A stretch of 64,000 nucleotides of DNA, from the NCBI RefSeq assembly GCF_042242105.1, contig NC_092027.1:3051506-3115505 (forward strand). The letters are read 5' to 3'. Positions 46,130 to 59,900 of the stretch are shown one piece after another. The stretch's first letter is position 1, and the number at the start of each line of letters is the position of its first letter. The DNA is from Pempheris klunzingeri. Taxonomy: Eukaryota > Chordata > Actinopteri > Acropomatiformes > Pempheridae. The notes under the pieces are model-generated. The model had not been told where the DNA came from. It searched no databases and saw only the letters and a program-made list of their open reading frames with translations. Position numbers and translations under genes: made by a program.

Positions 46130-49100
46130 TGTCGCTTCTCGAAATGGAAGAAACCAGCGAGAAAAATGAGGGCGAGTTATGACCAAAGAGTGTGCTTGGC
46201 TTTAAGGTCGGTTGGAAACGGGGTGCGAGATCAGGATGAGGATCAGAGGAGCGTGACACCACGATGACAAGTCAAGATGAAACCCAGGAAGTTGATAGCG
46301 TGGTGATTGAGATTGCTTCATGGAGGATGGTAGGAAGGAGAAAGAGAGAGAGTGAAAGCAGCGGAAGGGGGATTAGGGATGTTTGAGAGGTGGAGCAACG
46401 GTCAGACGGGAAGATCAGAGGAGGTTGGGTGGAGAGATGGAGGAGGGGCGGGCGTTGGAGGAAGGAGAACAGTGGACGAGCGGAGGTCAGAGAACAGTGG
46501 GGTGGTGGGAGATGAAGTGCTGGGAGTTAATCGCTTCCAGCCAGCGAGAAAAGAAAAAGAGACAGATGTGTGGCCACAGAGGTTTCAGGGAGAACTCCAG
46601 CTCTCCACCTGCTCACTCAAAGAAAATCAGTGTTTATGAAGAAAAGAAAAGTAGTTCATTAGATTTCAATTTGGGAGCTCCCCTTCTTCTTCTAGGGCAC
46701 GAGCCAGGCGAGGTGTTTGACTCCACACATTCTTCTCACCGCCATGTTTCCGCTGCCAACACAATTTACGTCTCTGATCCTTTAGTGGTTCTCTAACGCT
46801 CGCTGCTTCGCCCTCGGATGAAGATAAACATCTAAATCTTATCCTGCAGATTTTGAAACTAATCAGTCCTGCTCTCAGGGCACATCCCGTTCTTCGACCT
46901 GTTCTTCCACCTCTCCGGTAGGGATTGAGCTTGCGGAGGAGTGATTAGTCCGGTATCTGAGGCCTACCTCTTGGCCTGGTAATCTGTGTTAATCTGGCAG
47001 GGTTAAGTGGATGAGGTTAATGCCCAGAGACTCTCATGCTGTCTTCATCTGGACGCCCACCTAAAAGTAAAGAAATGAGACAGAGGGCAAGCATCTGGAT
47101 TAAAAACAGTTGAGTCATGACTGCAATGAAGTCTTTCTTCAAATCTTTTTCTCTTGTATGTTGTCGACGTGGTCTCCAGTCAGAAAAACACAAGTCTGAG
47201 TTCTTCTCTCTCTCTTTTTTCAGGTTTACCAAATCATGTTTAACACACAGAAGTTTTTAGTCATTGTTTCATGATGTAGGTGAGGTTGTCTTTGTGATTC
47301 AGGGCTGACCTGCTCCTTTAGTTGTCCATGTTGGCCTCACTAAATTGGTTCTTGGTTGTATTGTCTTATTTTGTTAGTCTCCACAGGCTCTGCAAAACTG
47401 AAACACCTCCTGTGTAGCAGCCCGTCCTCATACTGAAAACAACGACCAAAGTTTACGTCTGGTTGTCGTTATGGTTACGATGGCAGCAAACACAGGACGT
47501 TCACTCTGGATGTTTGCGTCCCATGTATATGTGTCAACAGATCCTTTTAACCTAGACCTAGCCAAGTAGTTTTGCTGCCTAAACCTAACCAAACTGCAAC
47601 TGTTTCACAATGTTAGACAAAACTTAAGTTATTTGTTGTATTTGTTTGCTTGTGGTTGGATCCTAAGAGAGGGCGCTGAAAACTCTCATTATCATTCAGT
47701 TTAGTTATTCTGTTGTTTCACTATGAGGACGTGCTGCTATGCTAACGTGCTGCAATGCTAACGTCCTGTTTATGCTCTACTGGCCATAATCTGCAATGTC
47801 CCTTGTTTTGTCCGGCTGGAGACGCTTGTTTCATTTCCTGTCATCTCTTTACTTATCTAATACAATATCCTTTATTAAGTAGCATTTATATACATCTATT
47901 ATTTATACGTTAAGATCCAGTAGTTTCCAGTAAACGTGACACTGAGACTATTTCTTATCTCGCTCCTTCTTTCCTCAGCAATAAAAAGAACTGCAACAGC
48001 ACAAACTGGGTCATCATAATGTCATTTTCATGAACACCGTGGATCCAAAAATTAACAATCAGCAACTGCGACATAATTTAAGCTCGTTCCAGCTCTTCAT
48101 AGAAGCTTCATGACTTAATAAAATATTAAAAATCCATGTTTTCTAGCAGCTGACCACTCCACGAAATAAGAATATTCTACAAGCGTTGTGCAGTTTGTTG
48201 TCTTTGGAAACTTTTAGTTCACCTCTAGAATTTAAAGTTCTGGTGGTTTGAACAATGTTTGGCAGCTTAATGTGATTTAATCACGTGCACTTTCATTTTA
48301 ATTAAGTCACTGTAATGATGAATGATTGTGTCGTGTTCAACCAGGCGTTGGTCCATCAAATCATGTCATGGTGTGAAGCTATAATCCACACAGGACACTG
48401 AGGCACCCTTAGTTTAGCCTGACTTTCACTAACTGTGCGTCCATGTTATCAACAGCTGAGGCTGAAGATTAACCCGTCCAGGAACACAGCTTCGAGACAT
48501 GAACGCTGTCTACCATCAGCCAACACATCATTCATTTCCCATGATTTCAGTAGAGCTTTGGTGAGTTCACTTCCACTGGTCTACAATTCTCCACAACAAA
48601 ACAGCAGGAGATTCACAGTTAATGAAAGAAGAAAACATAATTCACTGCTCTCCCTGTGTCAGAGTCTCATCACGATGAGCTGAAATCTTTCCCCTCGTGC
48701 AGGCCTGTGTGATTGCAAAGATCCAGCTGTTGTTCACGCTGGACTTTTGATCAGCTTACACTCGTGCAAAACAAAATATAAAATTCAAAATAAAGCTGGA
48801 CTCACCGTGTGTGGAACCGCGGCGGAGTCCCCTTAGTGTTTCCTTCAGCTCACCTCGAGCAGGGATTAGATCTCCTTCACCTTTCCTCTGCGCTCCCTCA
48901 TCACTCCCTCCTCCGTCTTGGGTGAGTTTCTATCAGAAACCCACCCAGATTTCCCTCTAATCCTCACAAGTCCATCTGTTACTTTCCCTCCCCTTTGCTC
49001 CCTGTAATGTCTATTCATCCGTCCTCTCTCTCTCTCTCTCTCTCTGGCTTTCTTCATCTCTCCTCCTCTCTCACACATGACACTCCTGACCTGATCCTAT

Positions 49101-49547
49101 AGTGATTAATTTGACAGTATGGTATAGAACAGCTTGAAGTGAGATGAGTGCGACAGTGTTGTGGTGTCATGGTCCGTGTTGTTCTCTAAACTTCGACCCT
49201 ATACAGGATATACAGCTGCTGGCTTTAGGAAATCCCATCACTTGAAAGTCGTTGGTTTGAATCTCTGATTGGAAAGATCTACATTCCCTCCTTATAACAC
49301 AGAAGACACACGTTGTGTCTGTGTTTCTAGTGATTCAAAACACTTTGAGGTTGTTATTAAACATATATATTAAATGTCTTTGTCATGTGATTCAAACTTT
49401 TTGTCGCTGAGTTTTGTTCCTGTGGTTGTGAGCTGCTGGTAAACTGGTTGGGTTTATTCAGAGAGCCGGAGGTCAAGGTATTATAACAGAGGGTCAATGT
49501 GTCATATTAACAGGATACTGAGCTGGAGAACATTAGACCCTCAGTGG

Positions 49548-50182
49548 ATAGGGCCTGGAGAACATAGGGGCCTGGAGAACATAGGGGCCTGGAGAACACA
49601 GGGGCCTGGAGAACATAGGGGCCTGGAGAACATAGGGGCCTGGAGAACACAGGGGCCTGGAGAACATAGGGGCCTGGAGAACATAGGGGCCTGGAGAACA
49701 TAGGGGTCTGGAGAACACAGGGGCCTGGAGAACATAGGACCCTGGAGAACATAGGGGCCTGGGGAACATAGGGGCCTGGAGAACATAGGACCCTGGAGAA
49801 CATAGGGGCCTGGGGAACATAGGGACCCGGAGAACATAGGGGCCCGGAGAACATAGGGACCCGGAGAACATAGGACCCTGGAGAACATAGGGGCCTGGGA
49901 ATATAGGGGCCTGGAGAACATAGAGGCCTGGAGAACATAGGGGCCTGGGGAACATAGGAACCTTGGGGATATAGGACCCTGGAGAGCATAGGACCCTGGA
50001 GAACATAGGGGCCTGGGGAACATAGGGGCCTGGGAATATCGGGGCCTGGAGAACATAGGAACCTTGGGGACATAGGACCCTGGAGAACATAGGGACCCAG
50101 AGAACATAGGGGCCTGGAGAACATAGGGACCCGAAGAACATAGGGGCCTGGAGAACATAGGGACCCGGAGAACATAGGTTCT
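49548..50182. repeat. 17-bp minisatellite, unit GGGCCTGGAGAACATAG
   Basis: About 37 tandem units. The left half is nearly homogeneous; the right half is diverged (ACCCTGGAGAACATAGG and GGAACATAGGAACC variants). Because 17 is not a multiple of three and the unit's complement lacks stop codons, all three minus-strand frames stay open for over 200 codons, giving repetitive Pro/Tyr/Cys/Ser peptides. No splice or start context supports coding. Confidence 0.95.
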
Positions 50183-52409
50183 CTATCTTGGCTCGTCTTG
50201 ATCATTGATGGTCACCTGAGGCTGAATAAAAGAAGCTTCACACCGTCCTCTGACACAATGACGACCAACAAACCACAGAGGGTTTAATCACTTAAACTGT
50301 GGAGAACCAAGGGGAAAAACACAATAGGCTTATATTTAGATCAGCAGGAAAAACTATTTACAGCAGTCATTTTATTTGTGTCCTAATTTGACTGATAGTC
50401 AAATCCCCCTTTTTGGTTTTAGACACTAAGCTCTTCCACCATGAATGGAGAGATTTGCCTCTAACCCCCTTACTCTCCTAAATTAACTGGGAGACGAGTG
50501 GAGGAATGAATAAAGGGATAGTTCTCAGTTATCTGGTTAAAACATCTAGTTCTTCTCCTGCATTGAAAAAAAAAAAATGATCTGTGAATATGTAAATATT
50601 TTTCATAGCAAAACTTCAACAACTGGACAAACTTATTTAAAGATTATAAGAGAATTAGAAATGTGGATGCCATACCCACAGGCTAACACATGTTTTCATT
50701 ATTCAACCATTTAATAAAGTAAAGGTCAGGGTCAATTCTCCAATATTAGAGACAGTATCACTTTAACTACTGTGTTTACACTAGACTGAATAAAGTAAAA
50801 TAAAGTGTACTCGTACTCTCGTTGTTTAATACTGGACCACGATTAAGAACTTTTAAATTAGTTGTGATGCGTTAAGCTCGTCATAAATGTGACAACAGCC
50901 TTCTGGTGACAAACTTTGCTCATAAACTGCTCTGCAAAATCGATGCTCGAACATCCAAGTGAAACAAAAAGAAGGAAAAGAAAGACAAAGATCTTAAGAT
51001 GCAGTAAATTCATTACTTATAATTGACTTTGAAGCAGTTGAACAGGATTTATTTCCGCTCAGCAGGATATTCTTTTTGATCGTGGCTTTTATTTTCAAAT
51101 GTTTTACAATAAAAGGATGAAGTATCACTGCGAGTACATGACCTGCCTGCTTCATATAGAGTGAGTGGGATATGTTGTGTCTAAACACGTGTGGCTATGG
51201 CCCTCTTCTGGTGACAGCAGGAACGCTTTTATAGGCTGGAGGAAGAGAGGAATCCCCAATAAACACCAAGAAACCTGCTTTAAAACCTGCGGTTTGAGAC
51301 TCTGCTGTTGAAACACAGTGAGAATATCAAGCGCTTCACTTATTGTATCAGTTTATTTCTCAAATGTACTGTATACTGTCACAGTTTACAACACAGCTTT
51401 AGATTTAAATACACAGCAAAATAAAGTCATTTCATACAAAATTAAATTTGAGAAATAATAATAATAGTGTTATGGTCTTGTGTTTCCAGTTATTGTTTTG
51501 CTCTATTATACCTCCTTGAAGCTAAACTGTCTTTTTGTCAAGTTTTCCACCAAAGATTCACATTAAAAGGAGTCAAAAGTACATGAAAGATGAGTTGAAG
51601 CACAGAGAACGTCAACAGCAGTCATCGGTTCTGTCTGCTTTCAGGGTGGCTTTGATTTACCAAACCATCCCACAGCCCATAAACTACGATTAATCCCGCT
51701 ACGAGTCATGTTTCCAGAGTCAGAACATCGGGAAAAAAATGTGGGTTCAGCTGTAGAGATGCAGTAAAGTTACGTAAAGTTAAAGTGGAGCCTTTTAAAC
51801 GCGTCACCGATTGCTCACACAGCGAACAGATGAGGGGCAGATACACACGAATACACCGACAGTCGCCGAGGATCTGCTCAGACAGCATGCACATTTAAGA
51901 GGCTATGTTCAAATTCGGTTTTATTTAGCCAGCGCTGCAGCTAAACACCACACAACAACACATTTCTTCTCTTGTCTAATGCCGGGAGGAACAGCGAAGA
52001 CGTGTGCGGTTACACAATGAGTCCAGAAAGACTGAGAGTCTGAACAGGCAGGAGGAAGCCACCATTGGTTACTGAGTAGATTGATACCATCAGGTGAACC
52101 TCTTTGATAATCACACTGTAATCAAAGAAACCCTGAACCTGTGTTTGTTGGAGGCCATTACTGCATCAATAAATATTCAAGCAATAAATCAATCAATAAA
52201 TAGATCAATAAATAGTTACTCATGATTGTAACACTCTAATATACAGTATAGTTCAAGGTTTATCTGTGACAACTTCCACTATTTACATCACACACACACA
52301 CAAATTAAAAGCTACAGTGACGTCGTATCCACATCAGGTGTGTTAATGTTTTACAGGTCCAGTCACAGAATCACACTCAAATACGCACAAACGCTTCAGT
52401 ATTTCCACG

Positions 52410-52410
52410 T

Positions 52411-52435
<25 letters not shown>
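52410..52435. repeat. (CA)n microsatellite
   Basis: Perfect CA run downstream of the epsin gene. Confidence 0.95.
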
Positions 52436-52442
<7 letters not shown>

Positions 52443-53180
52443 GCATGTGCTCTCTGTTTCTCACGCTTGTGCATTGAAAAGAAAATGACCCACTGATTCA
52501 ATAGATTTCAAATTTGTACAGAGCTTCACACATGATCTGTGTGTGTTTCTGCATACATTTAAACCATGGCTATTATTATTTTTATTAACTGGACATGCGT
52601 AGATCTTTAGGGGAGGCGCCTGTAAGCAGAGGAGCTGACGGGGTTCATTATTTTACATGTCTACATGTGACTCCTGAACGTTTTCAAACATAAAACCATA
52701 AAGGTTTCTGCTGGTTTTCACCTTCCAGGCTGCCGATGATTTCAGGCCAAAGCCAAAATAATGCAGTTATTTCATGCTAGTAGAATTATGGACCCATGAC
52801 TGAATTAATCGAGTAGAAAGTTTTGGAAACTGTTTGTTGATGGTGCATTCAAGGATACATTTCAGTTTTGAGAATCAGGAGCTGAAAAGCAACTTTTTGA
52901 TGCAAGAAATGGCCAAATTCCTGTTTTTCAACATATCAGAGTTTGTCTTTTTTTTATTTTATTTTATTTGTCTTCCAATGTGAGTTTCCTTAACAGCCTC
53001 TGCCTACAAAACTGAAACAACCTCTGATGTTACCGTAACAACTATGATGACAACATAACAAAAGGTAACTGGCTGGAAGATGCATAGGAAAGTAATGGAG
53101 GCGGTAGTTTGGAAGCTAACAGACACATGTAGAAAGATAAACCAGCTACTGAGTGGGGTCATTTAGAAGAATACATGTTG

Positions 53181-53893
53181 TCAGAATAGGAACGGATTGT
53201 TGGTTTTGGCCACCGTCTCACCCAACCTGCTGCCTGACAGCAGCTGTGGCTGGAGGGGGCCCCCACCCCCGGCCTGTGGAGCAGACCCTCCAAAGTTAGC
53301 CCCTCCTGCTTGGTGATTCCCTCCAAAGAAACTGGACTGACACATTCCTGCTCCCAATAAGAGGGGGTCTGCCAAAGGATTCCCCACCAGAGACCCAGAC
53401 TGCACCATTCCCACTCCTCCACAGGGGGGGCTCATGTTAAGTCCCATTTGCAGACTCCCTCCCACATAAACAGATTGTAATGTTCCAGTTCCTGAATACG
53501 GCGGCGCCACCTGAACTGCCTGAAGCATACTGACCCCAGAATGAGGTGGCTGAAACTGGGGCGTTTCACTGGGAGGATTGGCAGCTCCAAAAGTGGGAGG
53601 TGGTGCACCAAAGGAGGGGGCAAGGGTGGAACCAAAGGGACTGCAATATGGGGCTGATGACTCAGGAAGGGGCATCCTTGCAACAGCCCCTGACCTGAGC
53701 AAAGGGCCAGATGTCATGCCCCTGGCTTTGAAAGCGCCTGGGAAATAAGGAGTGACAGGTGGATGGAGGAATGGGGGGAGGAGGGGGTGTACAGTTTGAA
53801 GTATTTCAGCAAAGAGAAAATGCACCAAAGCAGAGAGAGGGGTGAGAAGAGTTAAACATCTGCTGGTTAATATACACAGTTCTATACTAATGC

Positions 53894-53927
<34 letters not shown>

Positions 53928-56900
53928 AGCACAACACCTATACTACAGCGAGATAACGAGGGAGGGAGGCAAAACACATAATCACCATAAGCTGGTCCAT
54001 ACAAACGTACTGATACACATTTATTAGTCAGTCACACTGTCTCCACCCCTCTCTCTGTCTCTCTGGTCTGAACAATATAAGAGGAGTGCTATTGAAACAT
54101 CACTGCGGCGTTATTGACTGTTAGTATCTCAGTGACTGCTCCGTCTTTTCATGCATCTGTTTGAATCAAGCGCACCGCAAATAATTCCACATGAAGCCTT
54201 TGTCCCAAAAAAAAAAAAAGTGTGTTTTCCACCCAGAGTGACGCATTTCTCTGTCCTTACCGATGGCTTGTGTCTGGACGGCGAGCGTGTTGACGAGGGG
54301 GCGCTGTTTGGGTTTGGGGTTAGAAGAAAATAGGTCGTCCAAGTCAACGAGTGACGACGCCGCCGCAGAGCCCAGAAACGACGCAGTCTTTCTATACCTC
54401 TCCTCTTCCTGTGCCGTACGCTTTCCTGCAATAAAATACAGGTCCAATTCTACACTAAAAGGTGTTTTCTTTGGGGGACAGGTCAGGGAGGAAGAGAGAG
54501 CAAAGCGGAAGAGAGGTTAGATCGATTAGGATAGTTAGCCAGCTGCTGAGGATGGGGGTGAAATGGAGAGAAAATGCTCACACATGCAAAAGATCTTTAA
54601 AAGTACGTGAGAAAAGGCCTGAATTCATAAAGACAGATGCGAGCACACAAACAATTACGTTTTTAGAGTCAGCGAAGCACTAAGCTTGCTTGATTTAAAA
54701 AAAAAAAGCACAAGCATAAACAAGCTTAGCAGACGAATCAGAACAAAGATTTAGTTGATTTAATCAGATTGGCACATTTTATTGCCAAGCAGACAATGAG
54801 GCTTCGCTCTGATGAATAATAGATGGGTCACTGAAATAGGTTATGCATTCAGACAGCGTTAAGTGCAATTTACCTGTCTCGTTGCTAGGTGCGTTGCTTG
54901 GTGCACCCCATGGATCACTTTTTTTAGATGCTCCATCTCCAAAGGGGTCACTAGTTGGGGAGGAGTCTGAGGGTGGAGCAGCTGAACCCCATGCATCATC
55001 TGTGCCGGCTGGAGCTGCAGCTGAACAGGGAAACAGAGCGGGAAGGTTCAAACAGGACGGTAATGGTAATATTTTCTTAATTCAATCATATCACACAGTC
55101 TTCTTCAGCAACTGGAACATGCCCAGGTGAAGGTAACCTTCGTCTATGTTCAAACATGGTCTTTAGCGTCAGATGCAAATGGCCTCCTCTATCTTTTTCA
55201 ATTCAATTCAATTTATTTTGTATAGCCCAATATCACAACAGAGTGGTCTCACAGTGCTTTATTTTTTATTTATTTATTTTTTTTCTGTCCACTGACTCCT
55301 GATTGATGACTTTGAAGCCCTCCCTGTCGATACCACGACTGGTTTTGATGTTTACAGACAGCTGATGTCCACTTCCGGTGTCCTCTAGGTCTCTTACTCA
55401 GGGTCCTTGCCATTTCACCAATAGTGTGTCCACAGCTGTTGCACGTGATTCTTGATAGTTTGCAGAAGACATGGACTGCTTGTGCCTTTAGGACTCAGTA
55501 TATGACCATTTGTTATCAAGGGATGGAAGTTCCACTTGCTAAAGAAGGCCATGGGATACAGAAGTAAAAAACTACCTGTGAACCTTGAGTTTGGAATACT
55601 TCATCAGGTAAATGTGTTCCCAAGTTCATGCTTCATGTTCATGCTTGTTTGTTCCCTACCTGGAGCTCCCCATGGGTCATCGCCCAGTTTGGATGCATCC
55701 CCAAATCCATCAGAAGTATCAACGGGTGAGGAGGCGCTCATCCCGTCCCCCCAGGGATCTCCGCCCTTCACTTCATTTGGGGCAGATGGCGCCCCCCAGG
55801 GATCTGCCCCGGTGGCAGGTGGAGAGCTGGCAGGGGCTCCCCATGCATCTGCACTGCCTTGGGGTGAACTCAGAGGAGCATTGAAGGGATCTGAGGCTTC
55901 GTCTTTTGGTTGGCTGGGTGGCGCTGCGAATGGGTCTTCTTTAGGAGGTGTTGTTGGAGCAGTGAAAGGGTCCTCTTTGGGAGGTGTTGTTGGAGCAGTG
56001 AAAGGGTCCTCTTTAGGAGGTGTTGTTGGAGCAGTGAAAGGGTCCTCTTTAGGAGGTGTTGTTGGAGCAGTGAAAGGATCCTCTTGGGTTGGTTTAGTTG
56101 GTGCAGAGAAAGGATCCTCTTTAGGAGGTGTTGTTGGAGCCGCAATGGGGTCATCTTTTGGGGGTTTGGACGGTTGAGAGAAAGAATCTCCTCTGGGCGG
56201 TGTCGTTGGTGCAGCGAAGGGGTCGTCTTTAGATGGTGCTGGGGCTGCAAATGGATCTTCTTTAGGGGGAGATGATGCTGGTGCAGTGAAGGGATCACCC
56301 TTTGGGGCACCGAATGGGTCCTCTTTTGAAGCATTAAATGGATCGTCTTTTGGAGCATTAAATGGATCGTCTTTTGGAGCATTAAATGGATCACCCTTTG
56401 GAGCATTGAATGGATCACCCTTTGGAGCATTAAATGGATCGTCTTTTGGAGCATTAAATGGATCACCCTTTGGAGCATTAAATGGATCGTCTTTTGGAGC
56501 ATTAAATGGATCACCCTTTGGAGCATTAAATGGATCATCTTTTGGAGCATTAAATGGATCATCTTTTGGAGCATTAAATGGATCATTGTTAGAGGAACTA
56601 AAGGGATCTGGTTTAACTTTTGGAGCTGCAAATGGATCTTCCTTGTCTTTGTCGGTAAAGGGGTCTGAACTATCTTTTGGTGCGTTGAACGGGTCATCTT
56701 TTGATCCACTAAATGGATCGGGTTGATCTTTTGGCGCTGCAAAAGAATCTTCTCCATTCTTTGGTGCAGCAAATGGATCTTCATCGGTTTTAGTTGGAGC
56801 CCCCCAAGGATCACTGCTGGCTGCTGCGTCAGTTGTGTCAGGTCTTGTGGGTGTGCCCCATGGATCTGTGGCCTCTTTAGGTTCTTTGGGGGCTCCCCAT

Positions 56901-59900
56901 GGGCCTGGTTTCACCTCGTCCTCCTCCTCCTCCTCCTCCTCCTCTTCCTCTTTCTTCACTCCTCCCCAAGCACCTCCTACTTCATTAGCTTTGCCTGCAT
57001 CCTCCCATTTCAGCTCATCTTCACTCATCTTGGCCTGGGATATTGGATCAGAAAATTAGAAAATGAAGCTCAGACACTGGAGTAACTAAACCTGTTTACA
57101 TGAGTTAAAAGTGATTCATTTACATCCAGTGATTAATTGCATTTTAGTACTAGAGTTCTCATAAGCACCCTGATACCTGCCTCGCATGTGTCATCCAAGA
57201 CAACTCTAGAAAAGGATCCGGACCATGAATGTGGCTCAATAATATTATCATCTGTGCATGGTGGTGAACCCAAGTACATCTGTTTTCACCAGATAATACC
57301 ATTTCATGTGACTGTCTTCATATCTGGCTTAGAAAGCCCAGGGGTAACTTGCTTTGGGATTAAGGCCCCAGAAAGTCAGCTGCCGCTCTCTACGTGCAAC
57401 TATGCGGCGCCTGCTGAAGCTTTTTAAAAACATACCCTTCTCTCCATTTCTTTCTTCTCAGTCTCCTGTTTAATACGCTCCTCTTTACGGGCAGCGAAGG
57501 AGGCGGTTAAGTCGGCCACCGAGGGAATGTTGTCTATGGATGGGAGCCCTGTGGCCCCGGCAACGTAGCATGGCTTGTAGTTCGGATCCTTGATGGCGTC
57601 TGCGGATGAGGCTGGTTAGAAGAGATACAAAAGAGATTAAAGACAAATAAAGACAAATAAAAAAAGAACAATGGGTAATTATCAATGATGCGTTAACACG
57701 GAAGGACTCACCACCAGAACTTTTGGACGTCTTCTCTCTGGTCTTGACGGCAAAAGCTCTCTCCTCCTTCAGTTTCTCATCGTCCTCCATAAGGACAAGG
57801 ACAACCTTGGCCTTCTCCCTCACATTTACCCCCTTGGACAGATATGCTTAATTAGACTTTGATTTGGCCATTTGTTCAAAATCCAACCTAAGCTAAAAAA
57901 TGTTACAGGTCTTCTAAAACAAGATGAAAACTAACAGCCTTTTAAATTAAATTATCAAATCAATAAAAACTGTTTTGTTGTTACTTCTGAGTTAAGTGCT
58001 TCTATTTCCAGTCTTTAATAATGGACCTGGCCTACAAGTTAATAGGAGCATCATGATATGGATGATATAGTGTCAGCAAATGATAACCTTGATGCATAGC
58101 AAGCAACCTTTTAATGGATAATAAGAGGTCTCATGCCTTGGACATTATCAGGAAGAGTGAATCACCTGATCTTTGCCATCCTTCTCTACAAAGCGATACT
58201 CTGTGAGAGCTTTGACGATGTAGACGTTGTCTGTCATTTTCAGGAGCACACGGTCGTCACCGGTCTTTAACAGGTACTCCAGCAGCGTCAGGGACTGGTA
58301 TGAAGAAAAGCATGACAGTGAACAAGTGCGTGTGAAAATGTACACGGCTGAAACAAAAATAAAATGACCATTCATGTAGTTTAAAGAGTTTCTTTTTTTT
58401 TTTTTTTAAAACGACAATGAAAGTAACAAAACAAAATGTGTAAAATCACAGATTTGGTGGGAAAGCCTGTAGTGGACACAAGTGTAACTGATATGCCAAT
58501 AAAGAGTCACATGACTTTGTGTTACGGTGATCTCTTATGTCACTGAGCTGCTGATACCAGTAGTTTAACAGCAGATATGTGACGCTGTTTACATTTTTAC
58601 TGACGATCAGATGAATAAATCAGGTTCACTGAGAATCCTCTAAAGGGCAAAACATTTCAGTTGGACTAGAACAGTTAGAGAAGTTGTTGAGGTTTTAATC
58701 TTGTGTATGTAAACATAGTCACTCTGGTGCAGAATGTTCTGGTTTTGATCACATATTTTAGCACTGAATTCTAAATAAAAATATGTTGGTTATGAAAGAC
58801 GTCAGCAAGACACAGAGGGCTGATACTGAGCTCTTATTACTTGTTGGACATTGGCCAGTCGGCGTCCTTCAGCTAAAGACATGATCCTCCCTGACAACAG
58901 CGTGCTGACCTCCAATTAAATTTTAATTTCTCTGCTTTTTGTGCTCATGTTACTGTTCAGTTATGGTTTCTATTAAAGTGATTCTTCGTTTACTAAGCCC
59001 AAATCATTCCAGCATTTACCTATCATGAGTTACTGTTGTCCAAAAACAGCTGAAGCAAGACTGTGGAAACATATTTGACTGTGTAAGTTCAAAAACTGGT
59101 TATACTCAAATTGGCTGTTGATGACCTCAACAGAAAAGTATACAAGTTGGTTTTTGAAAGTCTGCATTGCTATTGTTGTAATGTGTGAAAATCTAAGTAA
59201 TTAGAAAAGGTAGACTTTGTATTTATTGACTAAGATCAGAGAAATAAAGATCATGTCGGTCACAGTTGGTGCGTCAGTCCTTTTGTCCTGCTATTATAAA
59301 TAAACTGAAATTTCAAGGCTGACAAAACATCCACAATAACAATAGTGAGTCTGCACACAAAGTGAGGGACGTGTTGCTATAGTTACCTTGTGGATGTGTC
59401 TCCAGTTCCTGTCGTCTTTCAGGCGTTTCCAGAGCATCGTCATGATCTCGTTGCAGGCCACCACATTGTAGGTCAGATCGGAGAGGTCGGCCATCTGAGT
59501 GCTGGAGGGGCCCCATGGGTCGTTAGACGTTGCCTCTCTCACCTGCGAAAGAAACGAAGCAGGAAGTGTCAGTGTGCAGGAAATTCAAGGTGGTGGCAGA
59601 GCAGAAGACAACAGAAATCGATCGGTGTGGCAAAACCTCCTCGCCTCGCCATTATCTCGTTTCATCACGCTGACAAAAATAGTGAGTAATCTGTTCTGCC
59701 ACGTTATTAATGGTCGTGTTTCAATAAATCAGCATTTTAGCACAAAACATATCCCCATATTTCCCTGACTCCAACAACCTGAAGGTTAGGATTAAAGAAA
59801 ATACCTCACTGTCGCTTAAGAAAACTGTACATGTTAATGTTTCACTGAACTGTAATTAAAGTATTAAAGTACTACTAGAGTATAAAATGACATCCAATAC

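Larger units (their letters stand above)
46130..53180. other. Gene-free interval between gsg1l2-like 5' end and epsin 3' end
   Basis: Contains the presumed gsg1l2-like promoter (just right of 46129; no clear TATA), a (CT)n run at about 49025-49046, the 17-bp minisatellite at 49548-50182 and the epsin 3' UTR. On the minus strand several AATAAA hexamers (TTTATT on plus) occur at about 52955-52970, about 215 bases beyond the epsin stop. They are the likely polyadenylation signals. No other exon was recognised. Confidence 0.5.

Noticed and set aside
46352-46796. Possible coding exon upstream of the gsg1l2-like gene (frames of 95-137 codons)
   Set aside because: Low-complexity GGA/AGA-rich sequence; peptides resemble nothing and no splice phase links them to a gene.
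49507-50205. Long minus-strand frames of 202-232 codons in three frames
   Set aside because: They are all made by the 17-bp minisatellite; peptides are pure repeats and no splice or promoter context supports a gene.
55870-56814. 314-codon minus-strand frame and several plus-strand frames over the epsin exon
   Set aside because: Alternate-frame reads of the DPF repeats; units of 24 and 36 bp keep every frame open.
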